A DNA stretch of 9,561 nucleotides, from NCBI GenBank assembly GCA_023150195.1, contig JAKLLI010000099.1, positions 1 to 9,561 of the forward strand, in the 5' to 3' direction. This DNA comes from Azonexus sp. (GTDB taxonomy: Bacteria > Pseudomonadota > Gammaproteobacteria > Burkholderiales > Rhodocyclaceae). This document shows positions 1-8,326 of this stretch, piece after piece. A program made the translations under genes and the position numbers. Each line of letters begins with the position of its first letter. The stretch's first letter is position 1. Below the pieces are notes generated by a model, which worked only from the letters and a program-made list of their open reading frames with translations, searched no databases and was not told where the DNA came from.

Positions 1-201
1 GTCCAGGATCATGTCCAGTTCATTCATTACGCCACCGGCGCCGGGCGCGCCGCCAAACGACGGAAAAATATCGGCCGGACGTGCACTGGGCATTTCCATG
101 TCGTTGGTTGTCTGTTCCGCCATGGCGGCGGCCCAGTCGTCTTCGCTGATTTGATCGGCGTCGGCCGCAGTGCTTTCCGTATTTTCCATATCCTCAGACA
201 T
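1..201 (-). CDS. fliN: FliN, flagellar motor switch protein (N-terminal part, cut by window edge)
   Basis: Only the first 67 codons are in the window; the frame is open at base 1. FliN is the small C-ring protein that, with FliM, forms the base of the switch and docks FliH/FliI for export. The visible part is an acidic, flexible N-terminus containing DDWAAAMAEQ (about residues 21-30), a motif typical of proteobacterial FliN. It ends in ELDMILD, which leads into the conserved SPOA domain (not in view). The ATG at 201-199 overlaps the fliM stop by 8 bases (ATGTCTGA). A strong Shine-Dalgarno (AAGGGAG, 214-208) lies 6 bases upstream, inside the fliM end, which supports this start and suggests translational coupling. 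A second in-frame ATG at 186 is less likely. Identity rests on the motif, the frame and its place after fliM. Confidence 0.93.
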   Translation of the reverse strand, partial: MSEDMENTESTAADADQISEDDWAAAMAEQTTNDMEMPSARPADIFPSFGGAPGAGGVMNELDMILD

Positions 202-1210
202 TTCTTTCTCCCTTCAACGGCTCGGCGGGAATAATTTCGGCGGGCGTGGCAATGAATTTTTCGACGCGCAGCGCATATTGGCCACTCTGCTGGCCGTAAG
301 TGCACTCCATCAAGGGGACACTGTCGACCAGCGCCTCAATCCGTGCAGGAATATTGATCGGGATGACATCGCCTGGCTTGAGCGCCAGAATTTCGCGCAG
401 CGAGATTTTCCCCGAGCCCAGCATGGCAACGATTTCGACTTCTGCGCCTTGCAACTGCTTGCGCAAGGTCCCGATCCAGCGTTTGTCCGTCGACAACTGG
501 TCACTTTGCATGGTGCTGTAAAGCAGATCCCGAATCGGTTCGAGCATCGAATAGGGAAAGCAGATGTGCATGTCTGCCGTCGCACCACCGAATTCCAGCG
601 TAAAGGAGGTGGAAACCACGATTTCGGAGGGCGTTGCAATATTGGCGAACTGGGAGTTCATTTCCGAGCGGATGTACTCGAAAGTCATCTCGTGCACCGG
701 CTTCCAGGCCTTGCTGTATTCGGTGAATACGACGTTCAAAAGTCCCTGGATGATGCGCTGCTCGGTGGCGGTAAAGTCGCGACCTTCGACCCGGGTGTGG
801 AAGCGCCCGTCGCCGCCAAACATGTTGTCGACGACCAGAAACACCAGATTGGGGTCGAAAACAAACAGCGATGTGCCGCGCAGTGGCTTGGCGCCCACCA
901 GATTCAGATTGGTGGGAACCACCAGGTTCCGGATGAATTCGCTGTACTTCTGCACGCGGATCGGACCAACGGAAATTTCCGCGTTGCGATGCATGTAATT
1001 GAACAGACCGATCCGTAAATACCGGGCAAAGCGCTCGTTCACCAGTTCGAGCGTGGGCATCCGCCCCCGCACGATGCGTTCCTGGGTGCCGAGATTGTAG
1101 GAGCGAATGCCACCATCTTCGCCACCCCTGTTTTCAGGCTCGTCCGTCTCCCCGGTGACGCCCTTGAGCAGGGCGTCAACCTCGTCCTGGGAGAGAAAGT
1201 CCCCTGCCAT
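194..1210 (-). CDS. fliM: FliM, flagellar motor switch protein
   Basis: A 338-residue protein, the usual FliM length. FliM forms the middle wall of the C ring; it binds phosphorylated CheY and passes the switch signal to FliG. The N-terminus carries the CheY-binding helix (LSQDEVDALLKGV, residues 6-18), followed by a flexible linker (about 20-45). The middle domain includes the FliG-contacting GGxG motif (FGGDGR, 131-136). The C-terminal SPOA domain, which pairs with FliN, spans roughly 255-325 and contains SGKISLREILALKPGDVI. The ATG at 1210 is 6 bases after the fliL stop. The ribosome site is modest (TAAGG just upstream), so coupling to fliL is likely. The end overlaps the fliN start by 8 bases. 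No key motif is missing. Confidence 0.98.
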   Translation of the reverse strand: MAGDFLSQDEVDALLKGVTGETDEPENRGGEDGGIRSYNLGTQERIVRGRMPTLELVNERFARYLRIGLFNYMHRNAEISVGPIRVQKYSEFIRNLVVPTNLNLVGAKPLRGTSLFVFDPNLVFLVVDNMFGGDGRFHTRVEGRDFTATEQRIIQGLLNVVFTEYSKAWKPVHEMTFEYIRSEMNSQFANIATPSEIVVSTSFTLEFGGATADMHICFPYSMLEPIRDLLYSTMQSDQLSTDKRWIGTLRKQLQGAEVEIVAMLGSGKISLREILALKPGDVIPINIPARIEALVDSVPLMECTYGQQSGQYALRVEKFIATPAEIIPAEPLKGERNV

Positions 1211-1216
1211 GGCGCC

Positions 1217-1789
1217 TTACTGGATGATGAAGGAAGTGAAGAGCACGGCCAGTACCGGCGTTTCCGAGGGGACGATTTCGCCCTTGCGGTTTTTGGTCGG
1301 CGGGTTGATCAGGTTGTTGATTTCATCCCGAATGTCCATGGCGAGCTTTTCCTTGCCATCCTTGGGGTGCAATTCCGAGGCCTTCTTGCTCGACAGCAGC
1401 AGGGTCAGGTTATTGCGGATTTTAGGCATCAAATTGGTCAGCGCGGCCTGAGCTTCCGCGTCTTCCAGTTCCAGCGAAATCACCACTTGCAAGTACTGGT
1501 CACCGGTTTCCGGCACCAGATTGACGGTAAACGCCTCCAGCCCAACAAAAACCGGCGGATGGGCGTCCTTTTTCTTGTCTTTTTCCTTTTTCTTCGCAGG
1601 CTTTGCCGTTTCTTCTGCGACTTCTTCGTCCTCGGCGTGATCCGCGTTGCTCTTCAGGAAGAAATAGGCTCCCGCACCACCTGCAATGACCAGCACCAGA
1701 ACGACGGCAAGGATGATGATGAGGAGTTTCTTGCTTTTCTTTGGGGGGGCTTCAGCCCCTTCTGCTGCCGGCTTTGCGTCCTTGGCCAT
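1217..1789 (-). CDS. fliL: FliL, flagellar basal body-associated (stator-supporting) protein
   Basis: A 190-residue single-pass inner membrane protein. FliL surrounds the MotAB stator and supports torque under load. A short lysine-rich cytoplasmic tail (PPKKSKK, 15-21) precedes one membrane helix (about 22-45). A highly charged linker follows at 50-78, acidic first and then a run rich in Lys (KKKEKDKKK, 67-75). The periplasmic FliL domain starts near 79 (PVFVGLEAFTVNLV). It includes YLQVVISLEL and ends in AVLFTSFIIQ, a typical FliL C-terminus. A clear Shine-Dalgarno (AGGGAG, 1801-1796) lies 6 bases before the ATG. The 28-base gap to fliK and the 6-base gap to fliM fit one operon. The charged linker looks longer than in the FliL proteins I recall, but this is not anomalous enough to doubt the call. 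Confidence 0.96.
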   Translation of the reverse strand: MAKDAKPAAEGAEAPPKKSKKLLIIILAVVLVLVIAGGAGAYFFLKSNADHAEDEEVAEETAKPAKKKEKDKKKDAHPPVFVGLEAFTVNLVPETGDQYLQVVISLELEDAEAQAALTNLMPKIRNNLTLLLSSKKASELHPKDGKEKLAMDIRDEINNLINPPTKNRKGEIVPSETPVLAVLFTSFIIQ

Positions 1790-1817
1790 GCGTGTCTCCC
1801 TTTTTGGTATTCAGTGG

Positions 1818-2963
1818 TCAGGCAAAAAGATCCACCAGTCCTCGACCGCGATTCAGGGGAATGACCCCCTGGGCAGCGGTTTGCGACGGGTTATCCGGCG
1901 GAAGTATAGCCGCTTCACCGCGCCAGCGGGGCGTCTCCGCGTTGCGGGCAGCCTGATCCTGCTGCTGTTGGGGGGTTTGCGCCCCCACGTTGGCCTGCCC
2001 CAGATTGATGCCTGAACTGGCCAGCATTTCCTTCAGCCGCGGCAGGGCATCTTCGATGGCTTGGCGAACTTCCGGCTGGGCACTGGAAAAGGTGGCGGAA
2101 AGTTGATCGCCTTTCAGATCAAGAGTGATTTGAATCGGGCCCATCTGCGCGGGGGTGATCTGGATCTGTGCGCTTTGGATGTCCTGTCTGGCCATCCACA
2201 CCACGCGGTCGCCCAATTGGCTGCCCCAGGTGGCATCCTTGATGGGTACGGCGAGCGGAGCCGGCGCGCTCTCAACAGGTTTTGCGGTTTGTCGATTTTC
2301 TGCCGCGATCAGTGACTGGGCGAAATTGCCGCTACTCGGCGAGCCGTCTACGGCAAGTTTTGCCGCTGGTGTCGCTTCGCTTGCCGAAATCAGCGATTTG
2401 TTGCCTGCCGATACGCCGGCGTTTTGCGCGTCGCTTGCGGCGAAGGGGCTTGGCCGGGATGCAACGGTTTCCGTTTCACCATTCACTGGCGTTGTGATGC
2501 GCTGACCATCGCCTGTCGGTGCTATCCGCTCGTTCGATGGCTTGCGAAGTGGCGCAGGTTCCGGGCGATTGAGGGCTGGGTCGAGCGAAAGTGCGTCGGT
2601 GCTATCCGACGCAAGGCGAGTGGCCGTGGCATCAGCGCGCTGGGTGACGCGCTGCTGAATGGCGGCTTGCAAGGCGGGATCGATGATGATCTGGCTCGGG
2701 TCCGTTGGCGCTTGAAGATCCTTGGCGCTGAGCGCGGCGGCATCCTCTGCGGTAAGTGCCTCAGCCTGCGCTTCTACGCTGAGCGCAAGATCCTTCTCCG
2801 TGAGTCGGGGGTCAGCTTGCAGTTCGCGGGAGAGCGGAAGTTGTGCCGACAGCAGGTTGGCGAAGTCGGTCGCGATATCTTCGGACGAAGCAATGCCCGT
2901 TTTGCCGGCGAGTGTTGCGGTGCTGGCGTTGCCCGGTAGGGCGTGGACGACGGAAATTCCCAT
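1818..2963 (-). CDS. fliK: FliK, flagellar hook-length control protein
   Basis: A 381-residue protein. FliK is exported through the growing hook, acts as a molecular ruler and switches the export gate (through FlhB) from hook to filament substrates. Most of the protein (about 1-240) is low in complexity, rich in Ala, Ser, Pro, Thr and Gln, as expected for the ruler part. The conserved C-terminal hook-control domain spans about 246-330, with WGSQLGDRVVWMARQ, then QIQITPAQMGPIQITLDL and a helix at 297-316. A glutamine-rich tail follows. The ATG has a good ribosome site (AGGAA, 2973-2969, 5 bases upstream). It lies 57 bases after fliJ, the largest gap in the operon, in which I see no convincing hairpin or promoter. 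The N-terminal half would not be recognisable alone; the C-terminal domain and the position make the call. Confidence 0.95.
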   Translation of the reverse strand: MGISVVHALPGNASTATLAGKTGIASSEDIATDFANLLSAQLPLSRELQADPRLTEKDLALSVEAQAEALTAEDAAALSAKDLQAPTDPSQIIIDPALQAAIQQRVTQRADATATRLASDSTDALSLDPALNRPEPAPLRKPSNERIAPTGDGQRITTPVNGETETVASRPSPFAASDAQNAGVSAGNKSLISASEATPAAKLAVDGSPSSGNFAQSLIAAENRQTAKPVESAPAPLAVPIKDATWGSQLGDRVVWMARQDIQSAQIQITPAQMGPIQITLDLKGDQLSATFSSAQPEVRQAIEDALPRLKEMLASSGINLGQANVGAQTPQQQQDQAARNAETPRWRGEAAILPPDNPSQTAAQGVIPLNRGRGLVDLFA

Positions 2964-3020
2964 GTCGGTTCCTGTTGAAAGCTGGACTGTATCGAGTAAA
3001 GCAAGCTACGTGCCGAATGC

Positions 3021-3470
3021 TTATTCGTTGTCCTGCGGCATGCCGAATTTGCGGGTGGAGTATTCGTCCAGGAGCTTTTGCTCCTGTTTGTCTTCCAGCT
3101 TGCGCTCGCGGTTTTGGTGGCGGATCGAGAGGGTGTCGATCGCCTTCATCTTGGTGTGCTGCTCGCGCCAATGTTGCTGGCCGGCCACTGTGTTGGCTTC
3201 GGACTGGCTGACTGCGCGGGATTGCTGGGCGATGGCTTCCTCGATCCTGGCGAGAAAATCCTGATAGTTGGCCAGCGCTTGCCGGGTGATGCCTTGGGCA
3301 ATGTTTTCCCGCAAGCGGTCGGCGTATTCCTGGCGGTATTGCTCCAGCATTTCGAGCCGGCTGCGGGCATTTTGCTCGGCCGCGATCAGTTGACCGAGAC
3401 GACGGGTTGCCTCGTCGGTGCGGTTTTGCATGATTTCCAGCAAGGGTTGCAGCGAGAAGGGCTTGCTCAT
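3021..3470 (-). CDS. fliJ: FliJ, flagellar export ATPase central stalk / chaperone-escort protein
   Basis: A 149-residue protein, the normal FliJ length. It is almost entirely helical and very rich in Gln, Glu, Arg and Ala, consistent with the antiparallel two-helix coiled coil that inserts into the FliI hexamer like the gamma subunit of F1-ATPase and contacts FlhA. The first helix covers about 8-65 (LLEIMQNRTDEATRRLGQLI onward). The second covers about 67-137 and ends in a charged stretch (RHQNRERKLEDKQEQKLLDE). The ATG is 3 bases after the fliI stop, with only a weak ribosome site inside the fliI end (GATAAG), so coupled translation is likely. FliJ sequences diverge strongly, so the call relies on the family-like start (FSLQPLLEI), the helical pattern and the place between fliI and fliK. 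Confidence 0.94.
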   Translation of the reverse strand: MSKPFSLQPLLEIMQNRTDEATRRLGQLIAAEQNARSRLEMLEQYRQEYADRLRENIAQGITRQALANYQDFLARIEEAIAQQSRAVSQSEANTVAGQQHWREQHTKMKAIDTLSIRHQNRERKLEDKQEQKLLDEYSTRKFGMPQDNE

Positions 3471-3473
3471 GAC

Positions 3474-4892
3474 TTATCGAAACAGGCTGGCCAGGTGCCC
3501 GATGCTCGACTCAAAATCGGCTTTCTCGGTCAACTGCTGCTGCAGGAAGGATTCCATGCGCGGGTAGAGGGCGATGGCCTGGTCGAGTACCGGGTCCGAA
3601 CCCTGAGCATAGGCGCCGACCGCAATTAGGTCACGCGAGCGCTGATAGCGGGAGAACATGACCTTGAAGCGGCGAATCAGGTCGAGTTGCGATTTGTCGA
3701 TCAAATTGACCATCGCACGACTGATCGATTGCTCGATGTCGATCGCAGGATAATGCCCCGCATCCGCCAGCGTGCGCGAAAGCACGATGTGACCATCGAG
3801 AATGGCGCGGGCGGAGTCGGCAATCGGATCCTGCTGATCGTCGCCTTCTGCCAGTACAGTGTAAAAGGCCGTGATCGATCCCCCGCCTTCGACCCCGTTC
3901 CCTGCGCGTTCTACCAATTGCGGCAGTTTGGCAAAGACCGAAGGTGGATAGCCGCGGGTGGCCGGTGGCTCACCGATCGCCAGGGCGATTTCGCGCTGCG
4001 CCATGGCATAGCGGGTGAGCGAATCCATAATCAGCAGCACTTGCTTGCCCTGATCGCGAAAATACTCCGCCACGGTGGTGGCATAAGCCGCGCCTTGCAG
4101 GCGCATCAGGGGGCCGGTATCTGCCGGCGCGGCAACGACCACGGCCCGGGCCAAGCCTTCTTCCCCCAAAATCTGTTCGATGAACTCCTTGACCTCGCGA
4201 CCCCGTTCGCCAATCAGTCCGACCACGATGACTTCGGCCACGGTATAGCGGGCCATCATTCCCAGCAGCACCGACTTGCCGACCCCCGAGCCGGCAAACA
4301 GGCCCATGCGTTGCCCGCGTCCTACGGTCAACAGCGAATTGATGGCACGAATGCCAACGTCGAGCGGTTGCTCGATGGCCGCACGGCTCATCGGGTTGAT
4401 GGGGCGGCTTTGCAAGGAGCGGGTAATCCCCGAAATCAGGGGGCCCTTGTTGTCCAGCGGGCGGCCGACACCATCGACGACGCGGCCGAGCAGTTCTTCG
4501 CCGACCGGCACCTGTTTGGCCCGGTCGATGGCCCGGCGTTTCCGGAACAAGGGCTGATCGACCCGCGGGGGCGATACCGGCGCTTCGAAAGGCACGACAC
4601 GGGCGCCCGGCGAGAGGCCGAAGACGTCATCGGAGGGCATCAGATACAGTTTTTCGCCCGAAAAGCCCACCACCTCCGCGTCAATCGGCGGGCTACCGGC
4701 CGGCAGAATGCGACAGGTACTGCCCAGCGGAAGCTTGAGCCCGCTGGCTTCCATGACCAGTCCGTTGATTCGCGTCAGGCGACCGCTGGGCCAGAGGGTC
4801 TGGGCATTGCCTGCGGCATTCCGGCAACCCTCCAGAAAGGAGGTCCAGCGTTGCAGATGCTCGGGCGGCGGGGTGGTCAGCGGATCAGCCAT
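3474..4892 (-). CDS. fliI: FliI, flagellum-specific export ATPase
   Basis: A 472-residue protein. FliI is the cytoplasmic hexameric ATPase of the flagellar type III export apparatus, related to the F1 beta subunit; it helps load and unfold substrates. The N-terminal beta-barrel domain covers about 35-105. The ATPase domain carries Walker A (GSGVGKS, 201-207), the GERGREV segment with the presumed catalytic Glu229, Walker B (LLIMD, 286-290) and [20 protein letters not shown] (291-310). The C-terminal helical domain follows (about 390-472) and contains the FliI-like [12 protein letters not shown]. All catalytic residues I can check are present. The ATG lies within the end of fliH, overlapping it by 16 bases, which suggests coupled translation. 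[17 protein letters not shown] is characteristic of flagellar/type III ATPases and excludes AtpD or Rho. A virulence-type paralogue is excluded by the context. Confidence 0.99.
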   Translation of the reverse strand: MADPLTTPPPEHLQRWTSFLEGCRNAAGNAQTLWPSGRLTRINGLVMEASGLKLPLGSTCRILPAGSPPIDAEVVGFSGEKLYLMPSDDVFGLSPGARVVPFEAPVSPPRVDQPLFRKRRAIDRAKQVPVGEELLGRVVDGVGRPLDNKGPLISGITRSLQSRPINPMSRAAIEQPLDVGIRAINSLLTVGRGQRMGLFAGSGVGKSVLLGMMARYTVAEVIVVGLIGERGREVKEFIEQILGEEGLARAVVVAAPADTGPLMRLQGAAYATTVAEYFRDQGKQVLLIMDSLTRYAMAQREIALAIGEPPATRGYPPSVFAKLPQLVERAGNGVEGGGSITAFYTVLAEGDDQQDPIADSARAILDGHIVLSRTLADAGHYPAIDIEQSISRAMVNLIDKSQLDLIRRFKVMFSRYQRSRDLIAVGAYAQGSDPVLDQAIALYPRMESFLQQQLTEKADFESSIGHLASLFR

Positions 4893-5608
4893 GCGTCCGG
4901 GTTGGCGCCAATGGCCTCGACAACACGTTTCCAGCGGTTCGCCAGCGTTGCGTCGATTTCACTGTGGCCGGCTTTCAAGGTGCAGCTACCCAGCGGCATC
5001 TGGCTATCCGGCGCGATGTGCAGGCCGCTCTGGAGGGTCAATTCACGCAGGCTTTCCGCCAGCAATTCGGCATCCTCGGGGTGCAGGTGGAGCGCGATGT
5101 TGCCGTGATGCAGCGGCAAGGCTTGCAGGGCTTCGTGGATGACGGGGAGTAGTACCTCGCGTTGGCAACTGATGGTGCTGCGTACCACCTGGGAGGCAAT
5201 TTCCAGCGCGAGATCCAGCATTTGGTCGCCTACGTCCTGCTCCAGGGAGGCAAGTGCTTGCAGGAAGCCTGCGGTCAATTCGGCGATTCGCGCACTTTCC
5301 GCTTCACGGGCGCCTGCGGCTTCCGCCAGTGCCGCTGCACGGCCCTCTTCAAAACCGGCTTGGTAGCCCTCCTGTCGCGCCTGTTCGTGAATCTGTTCGA
5401 TGTCTTCGGCGGTTGGCAAGTTCAGCGCAAATTCGCCTTCCGCCACGGTCTCGGCTATCTCGGTATCGGTCGCCGCAAGGGGGTCGCCCTGAGCGCCGGC
5501 AGGACGGTTGTCGGTCGCCGGGGCTGGTGCAGTGCCTTCGGGGTCGAAGCTGTTGGCTTGCCAGCGCTGGTAGGCCGCCAATTGTTCGCGGGGGATGATG
5601 CCGGCCAT
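4877..5608 (-). CDS. fliH: FliH, flagellar export ATPase regulator / peripheral stalk
   Basis: A 243-residue protein. FliH dimers bind the N-terminus of FliI, hold back its ATPase activity and tether FliI to FliN and FlhA at the base of the C ring. Aromatic residues near the N-terminus (YQRWQANSF, 13-21, with Trp16) fit the FliN/FlhA-binding region. A disordered Pro/Ala-rich segment covers about 24-60. The family's GxxxG helix signature follows ([13 protein letters not shown], with Gly81, Gly85 and Gly89) and continues as a long Ala/Glu helix. The C-terminal FliI-binding domain spans about 125-243 and resembles the V/A-ATPase E subunit ([16 protein letters not shown] onward). The ATG is 3 bases after the fliG stop. 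The 3' end overlaps fliI by 16 bases. Confidence 0.96.
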   Translation of the reverse strand: MAGIIPREQLAAYQRWQANSFDPEGTAPAPATDNRPAGAQGDPLAATDTEIAETVAEGEFALNLPTAEDIEQIHEQARQEGYQAGFEEGRAAALAEAAGAREAESARIAELTAGFLQALASLEQDVGDQMLDLALEIASQVVRSTISCQREVLLPVIHEALQALPLHHGNIALHLHPEDAELLAESLRELTLQSGLHIAPDSQMPLGSCTLKAGHSEIDATLANRWKRVVEAIGANPDAWLIR

Positions 5609-5611
5609 GGC

Positions 5612-6613
5612 TTAGAGCATTTGCTCGCCGCCGGCGCCACCGAGGACGATTTGTCCCTCGTCGGCCAGTCGGCGAACGATCTTGAGGATTTCCTTCTGCT
5701 CGGCTTCCACTTCCGAAAGACGAACCGGCCCCTTGGATTCGAGGTCCTCGCGCAGCATTTCGGCGGCACGCTGCGACATGTTCTTGAAGATTTTTTCGCG
5801 CAGGTCCGGCGAGGCCCCCTTGAGCGCCAGTACCAAGGAATCGGACTGTACTTCGCGCATGATCATCTGGATGGAGCGGTCGTCGATGTCCATGAGATTT
5901 TCGAACACGAACATCTCATCCAGAATTTTTTGGGCCAGGTCCGGGTCGTATTCGCGAATGGCATCCACCACCGAGGTTTCGTTCGCGGTCCCGATGAAGT
6001 TGAGGATTTCGGCGACGGTGCGCACCCCGCCCATGGCAGTGCGCTTGACGCTGCCGGAATTCGAGAGGATGCGCAGCATGGCCTCGTTCAATTCGCGCAA
6101 GGCGGCGGGCTGAATGCCTTCGAGCGTGGCAATCCGCAAAACGACGTCGTTGCGCAGGCGCTCGGTGAAATGGTTGAGGATTTCACTGGCGTGGTCGTGC
6201 TCCAGGTGCACGAGAATGGTGGCGACAATTTGCGGGTGCTCGTTCTTGATCAGATCGGCTACCGTTTGCGCATCCATCCACTTCAGGCCTTCGATACCCG
6301 AGGTTTCACCGCCCTGCAGGATGCGGGAAATCAGGTTGGAGGCCTTGTCGTCACCCAGGGCTTTGGTCAGCACCGAGCGGATGTAATTGTCGGTATCCAC
6401 ATGCACAGCCGCATGCTCGCCCGCGTGTTTGTGGAATTCATCGAGCACCGCCTCAATCGTGGCCCGTGGCACCGATTTGAGCGTGGCCATGGCGTGACCA
6501 AGTTTTTGCACTTCCCGCGGTCCCAGGTGCTTGAGCACTTCCGCTGCGTGGTCCTCGCCCAGCGCAATGAGCAGGGTTGCGCTTTTTTCCAGCGCGTCGT
6601 CGCCACTAGCCAT
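5612..6613 (-). CDS. fliG: FliG, flagellar motor switch protein
   Basis: A 333-residue protein of standard length. FliG is the C-ring protein that binds FliF through its N-terminus and takes torque from MotA through its C-terminus. The N-terminal domain starts about residue 8. The middle domain carries the FliM-binding EHPQ motif (125-128), and MFVF (234-237) marks the C-terminal hinge. The torque helix holds charged residues matching those known from E. coli: Lys265, Arg282, Glu289 and Asp290. Position 289 is Glu where E. coli has Asp288, a conservative change. The protein ends with PVRLSEVEAEQKEILKIVRR, typical of FliG. The ATG overlaps the fliF stop by 8 bases (ATGGCTAG) and has no clear ribosome site. 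Translation therefore probably depends on ribosomes finishing fliF, which matters because fliF is broken upstream. Confidence 0.99.
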   Translation of the reverse strand: MASGDDALEKSATLLIALGEDHAAEVLKHLGPREVQKLGHAMATLKSVPRATIEAVLDEFHKHAGEHAAVHVDTDNYIRSVLTKALGDDKASNLISRILQGGETSGIEGLKWMDAQTVADLIKNEHPQIVATILVHLEHDHASEILNHFTERLRNDVVLRIATLEGIQPAALRELNEAMLRILSNSGSVKRTAMGGVRTVAEILNFIGTANETSVVDAIREYDPDLAQKILDEMFVFENLMDIDDRSIQMIMREVQSDSLVLALKGASPDLREKIFKNMSQRAAEMLREDLESKGPVRLSEVEAEQKEILKIVRRLADEGQIVLGGAGGEQML

Positions 6614-6976
6614 TTGCGTTCATCCAGTCTTTCAGAATATTGGCAACTGCCTTCGGATCGGCCTGCGCGATGTCTCTGGCCTTTTGCACCTTGATCGCGT
6701 AGTGGTCGATTTCGACATGCTCTTCGCCCGGTTCCCCATCCTCGCCGAGTACGGCGACATGGCCAGCAGCCCCGGCAACGCCGGCGGCGGTTTCGGGTTC
6801 CGGCTCGGGTTCAGGCGGCGGGAACATCGTCTTGAGCGAGGGCTGGATGATCTTCAGGTAGAGGAAGGCGATGATGCCTGCGATCAACAGGTATTTGATC
6901 AGTTCGCGACCCAGCTCAACATTGTCCGGGTCCTTCCAGAGCGGCAGTTCGGCGTCGTGGCTTCCCGAACCAGATC
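6606..6976 (-). pseudogene. fliF: FliF C-terminal fragment (membrane helix 2 and FliG-binding tail), out of frame with the N-terminal part
   Basis: This is the rest of FliF in another frame, open from just after a TGA at 6977-6975. Recognisable FliF begins near 6956 with DAELPLWKDPDNVELGRELI. Then come membrane helix 2 (KYLLIAGIIAFLYLKIIQPS), a Glu/Pro-rich linker (PPPEPEPEPE) and the FliG-binding end (KVQKARDIAQADPKAVANILKDWMNANG). The last piece has the NDPRxVAxxIxxWM-like pattern of FliF tails. About 116 residues are family sequence. The only obvious internal start is a TTG at 6887, inside the membrane helix and without a ribosome site, so independent expression is doubtful. The stop overlaps the fliG start by 8 bases. 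With the upstream part and the missing stretch, the intact protein would be about 580 residues, normal for FliF. Confidence 0.85.
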
Positions 6977-8290
6977 ATTGATCTGCTTCATTTCCGCTTC
7001 TGCCAGCGGCTTGTTGACTTCCTTGCCGCTCTTGGCATCGAGTTCACGACGGTGATTGACGACGACGGCAGCCGTCAGGCGACGTACTTCACCCATGCCC
7101 TGCTTGGTGTAGCGAACTGTCTTGTCGAGTTCGTAATTGATCGTCGCATTTTTGGACGTCGAGATGGGTTGACCGGCGGCGTTCAGGGGGGCCGTGACAC
7201 CCGCCGCGTCGATCTGTCCAGGGGCGCCGGCATTGGCCTGGCGCCCGTTTGCAGGCTGGGCACCGGTTGCCGGACTGGTCAAGGGGGCAGTGGCCGGCAC
7301 CGGCGGCTGATTGGTCAGTGCGCCGGGCACGCCGCCAGCCGGGGCAGCATTGACGCTGGCGGTTTCGTTGTTCTGGCGGCTGCGGACGATGGTGCTTTCC
7401 GGCGAGTTGTTGGGGCGATAGGTTTCCGCGGTTTGTTCGCTCTGCGAAAAATCGATATCCGCTGCGACCTGGACCTTGTAGTTGTCGGGGCCAAGGACGG
7501 GCTGCAGGATGTCTTCAATGCGGCGCACGATCCCCGTTTCCAGTTCGCGCACATACTTGAGCTGGGTGGCGTCCAGGCCGGCTTCGGTCAACTTGTTTTT
7601 CAGCGAAGAAAGCAGGCTGCCATCCTGATCGATGATGCTGACGTTGCCGGATTGCAGTTGTGGCACGCTGGAGGACACCAGATGGGTGATGCCGGCAATC
7701 TGCGCACCATCCAGATGGCGGCCCGGATACAGATTGAGCATGACCGAAGCCGTCGGCTTCTGGTCCTCGCGGACGAAGACCGAGGGCTTGGGAATCGCCA
7801 GATGCACCCGCGCCGACTGCACGGCGCCAATCGACATCACGGTACGTGCCAGTTCGCCTTCCAGCCCGCGCTGGTAATTGACCTGCTCTGCAAACTGGCT
7901 GATCCCGAATTTCTGGTTTTCCATCAATTCGAAACCGACCATGCCGCCACGCGGCAAACCCTGCGAGGCCAGTTTCAGGCGCACTTCGTGCACGCGTTCT
8001 GCCGGCAGCAGAATGGCCCCGGTGGGCGACATGCGATGCGGAATGTTTTGCTGTTCCAGCGCAGCGATGATGTTGCCGCCATCCTTTTCATTCAGATTGG
8101 AAAACAGGACTTTCCATTCTGGCTGCTGGCTCCACAACACGGAGCCGACCACAACGGCAATGATGGCGGCGATGGCGACTGCAAAAGCGATTTTCTGCTG
8201 GGCACTCAGGCGATTGAAGGCCTCACGCAAGCGGCCGAGCGGATTTTCCGACGGGGGATTGCCTGCGGTGGTTTCGGTGCTTGCTGCCAT
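6899..8290 (-). CDS. fliF: FliF, MS-ring protein: N-terminal part of a frameshifted gene
   Basis: A 463-residue frame in which the first 444 residues are clearly FliF, the inner membrane protein whose many copies form the MS ring, the platform for rotor and export gate. It holds membrane helix 1 (about 34-53) and the ring-building motifs in the periplasmic part (from EWKVLFSNLNEKD at 58, through GLPRGGMVGFELMENQKFGI and VHLAIPKPSVFVRED). A Pro/Ala/Gly-rich loop lies at about 310-365. The DKTVRYTKQGMGEVRRL and MKQINDLVREA segments follow. After Ala444 the frame reads 19 unrelated residues (TTPNCRSGRTRTMLSWVAN) and stops. The expected GFN..RGDTLNVVN.PF-like stretch, membrane helix 2 and the FliG-binding tail are absent from this frame. 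The ATG is the first start after an in-frame TAA 15 bases upstream; its ribosome site is poor. As written, the product could not bind FliG. Confidence 0.93.
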   Translation of the reverse strand: MAASTETTAGNPPSENPLGRLREAFNRLSAQQKIAFAVAIAAIIAVVVGSVLWSQQPEWKVLFSNLNEKDGGNIIAALEQQNIPHRMSPTGAILLPAERVHEVRLKLASQGLPRGGMVGFELMENQKFGISQFAEQVNYQRGLEGELARTVMSIGAVQSARVHLAIPKPSVFVREDQKPTASVMLNLYPGRHLDGAQIAGITHLVSSSVPQLQSGNVSIIDQDGSLLSSLKNKLTEAGLDATQLKYVRELETGIVRRIEDILQPVLGPDNYKVQVAADIDFSQSEQTAETYRPNNSPESTIVRSRQNNETASVNAAPAGGVPGALTNQPPVPATAPLTSPATGAQPANGRQANAGAPGQIDAAGVTAPLNAAGQPISTSKNATINYELDKTVRYTKQGMGEVRRLTAAVVVNHRRELDAKSGKEVNKPLAEAEMKQINDLVREATTPNCRSGRTRTMLSWVAN

Positions 8291-8326
8291 TAAATCGCCG
8301 GGTTACTCAGAAAGAAATGAAGAAGA

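Noticed and set aside
2964..3020. A possible terminator or internal promoter in the fliJ-fliK gap
   Set aside because: The AGCTT/AAGC-type pairings are short, there is no T-run, and no convincing sigma-28, sigma-54 or sigma-70 elements are found.
3687..5108. A 473-codon plus-strand open frame opposite fliI
   Set aside because: It is antisense to a fully conserved ATPase gene; the composition is that of a mirror frame and no domain can be seen.
5162..6694. A 510-codon plus-strand open frame opposite fliG and fliH
   Set aside because: It lies antisense to two certain genes, shows no recognisable domain and has the His/Gly/Gln/Arg-rich composition of a mirror frame in GC-rich coding DNA.
6899..6977. 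Programmed ribosomal frameshifting as an explanation for the two fliF frames
   Set aside because: A slip could join the frames but could not restore the missing conserved residues, and no slippery heptamer is seen at the junction.
7052..8293. A 413-codon plus-strand open frame opposite fliF
   Set aside because: It is antisense to the clearly conserved N-terminal FliF sequence, with no domain; the absence of stops follows from the codon use of fliF.
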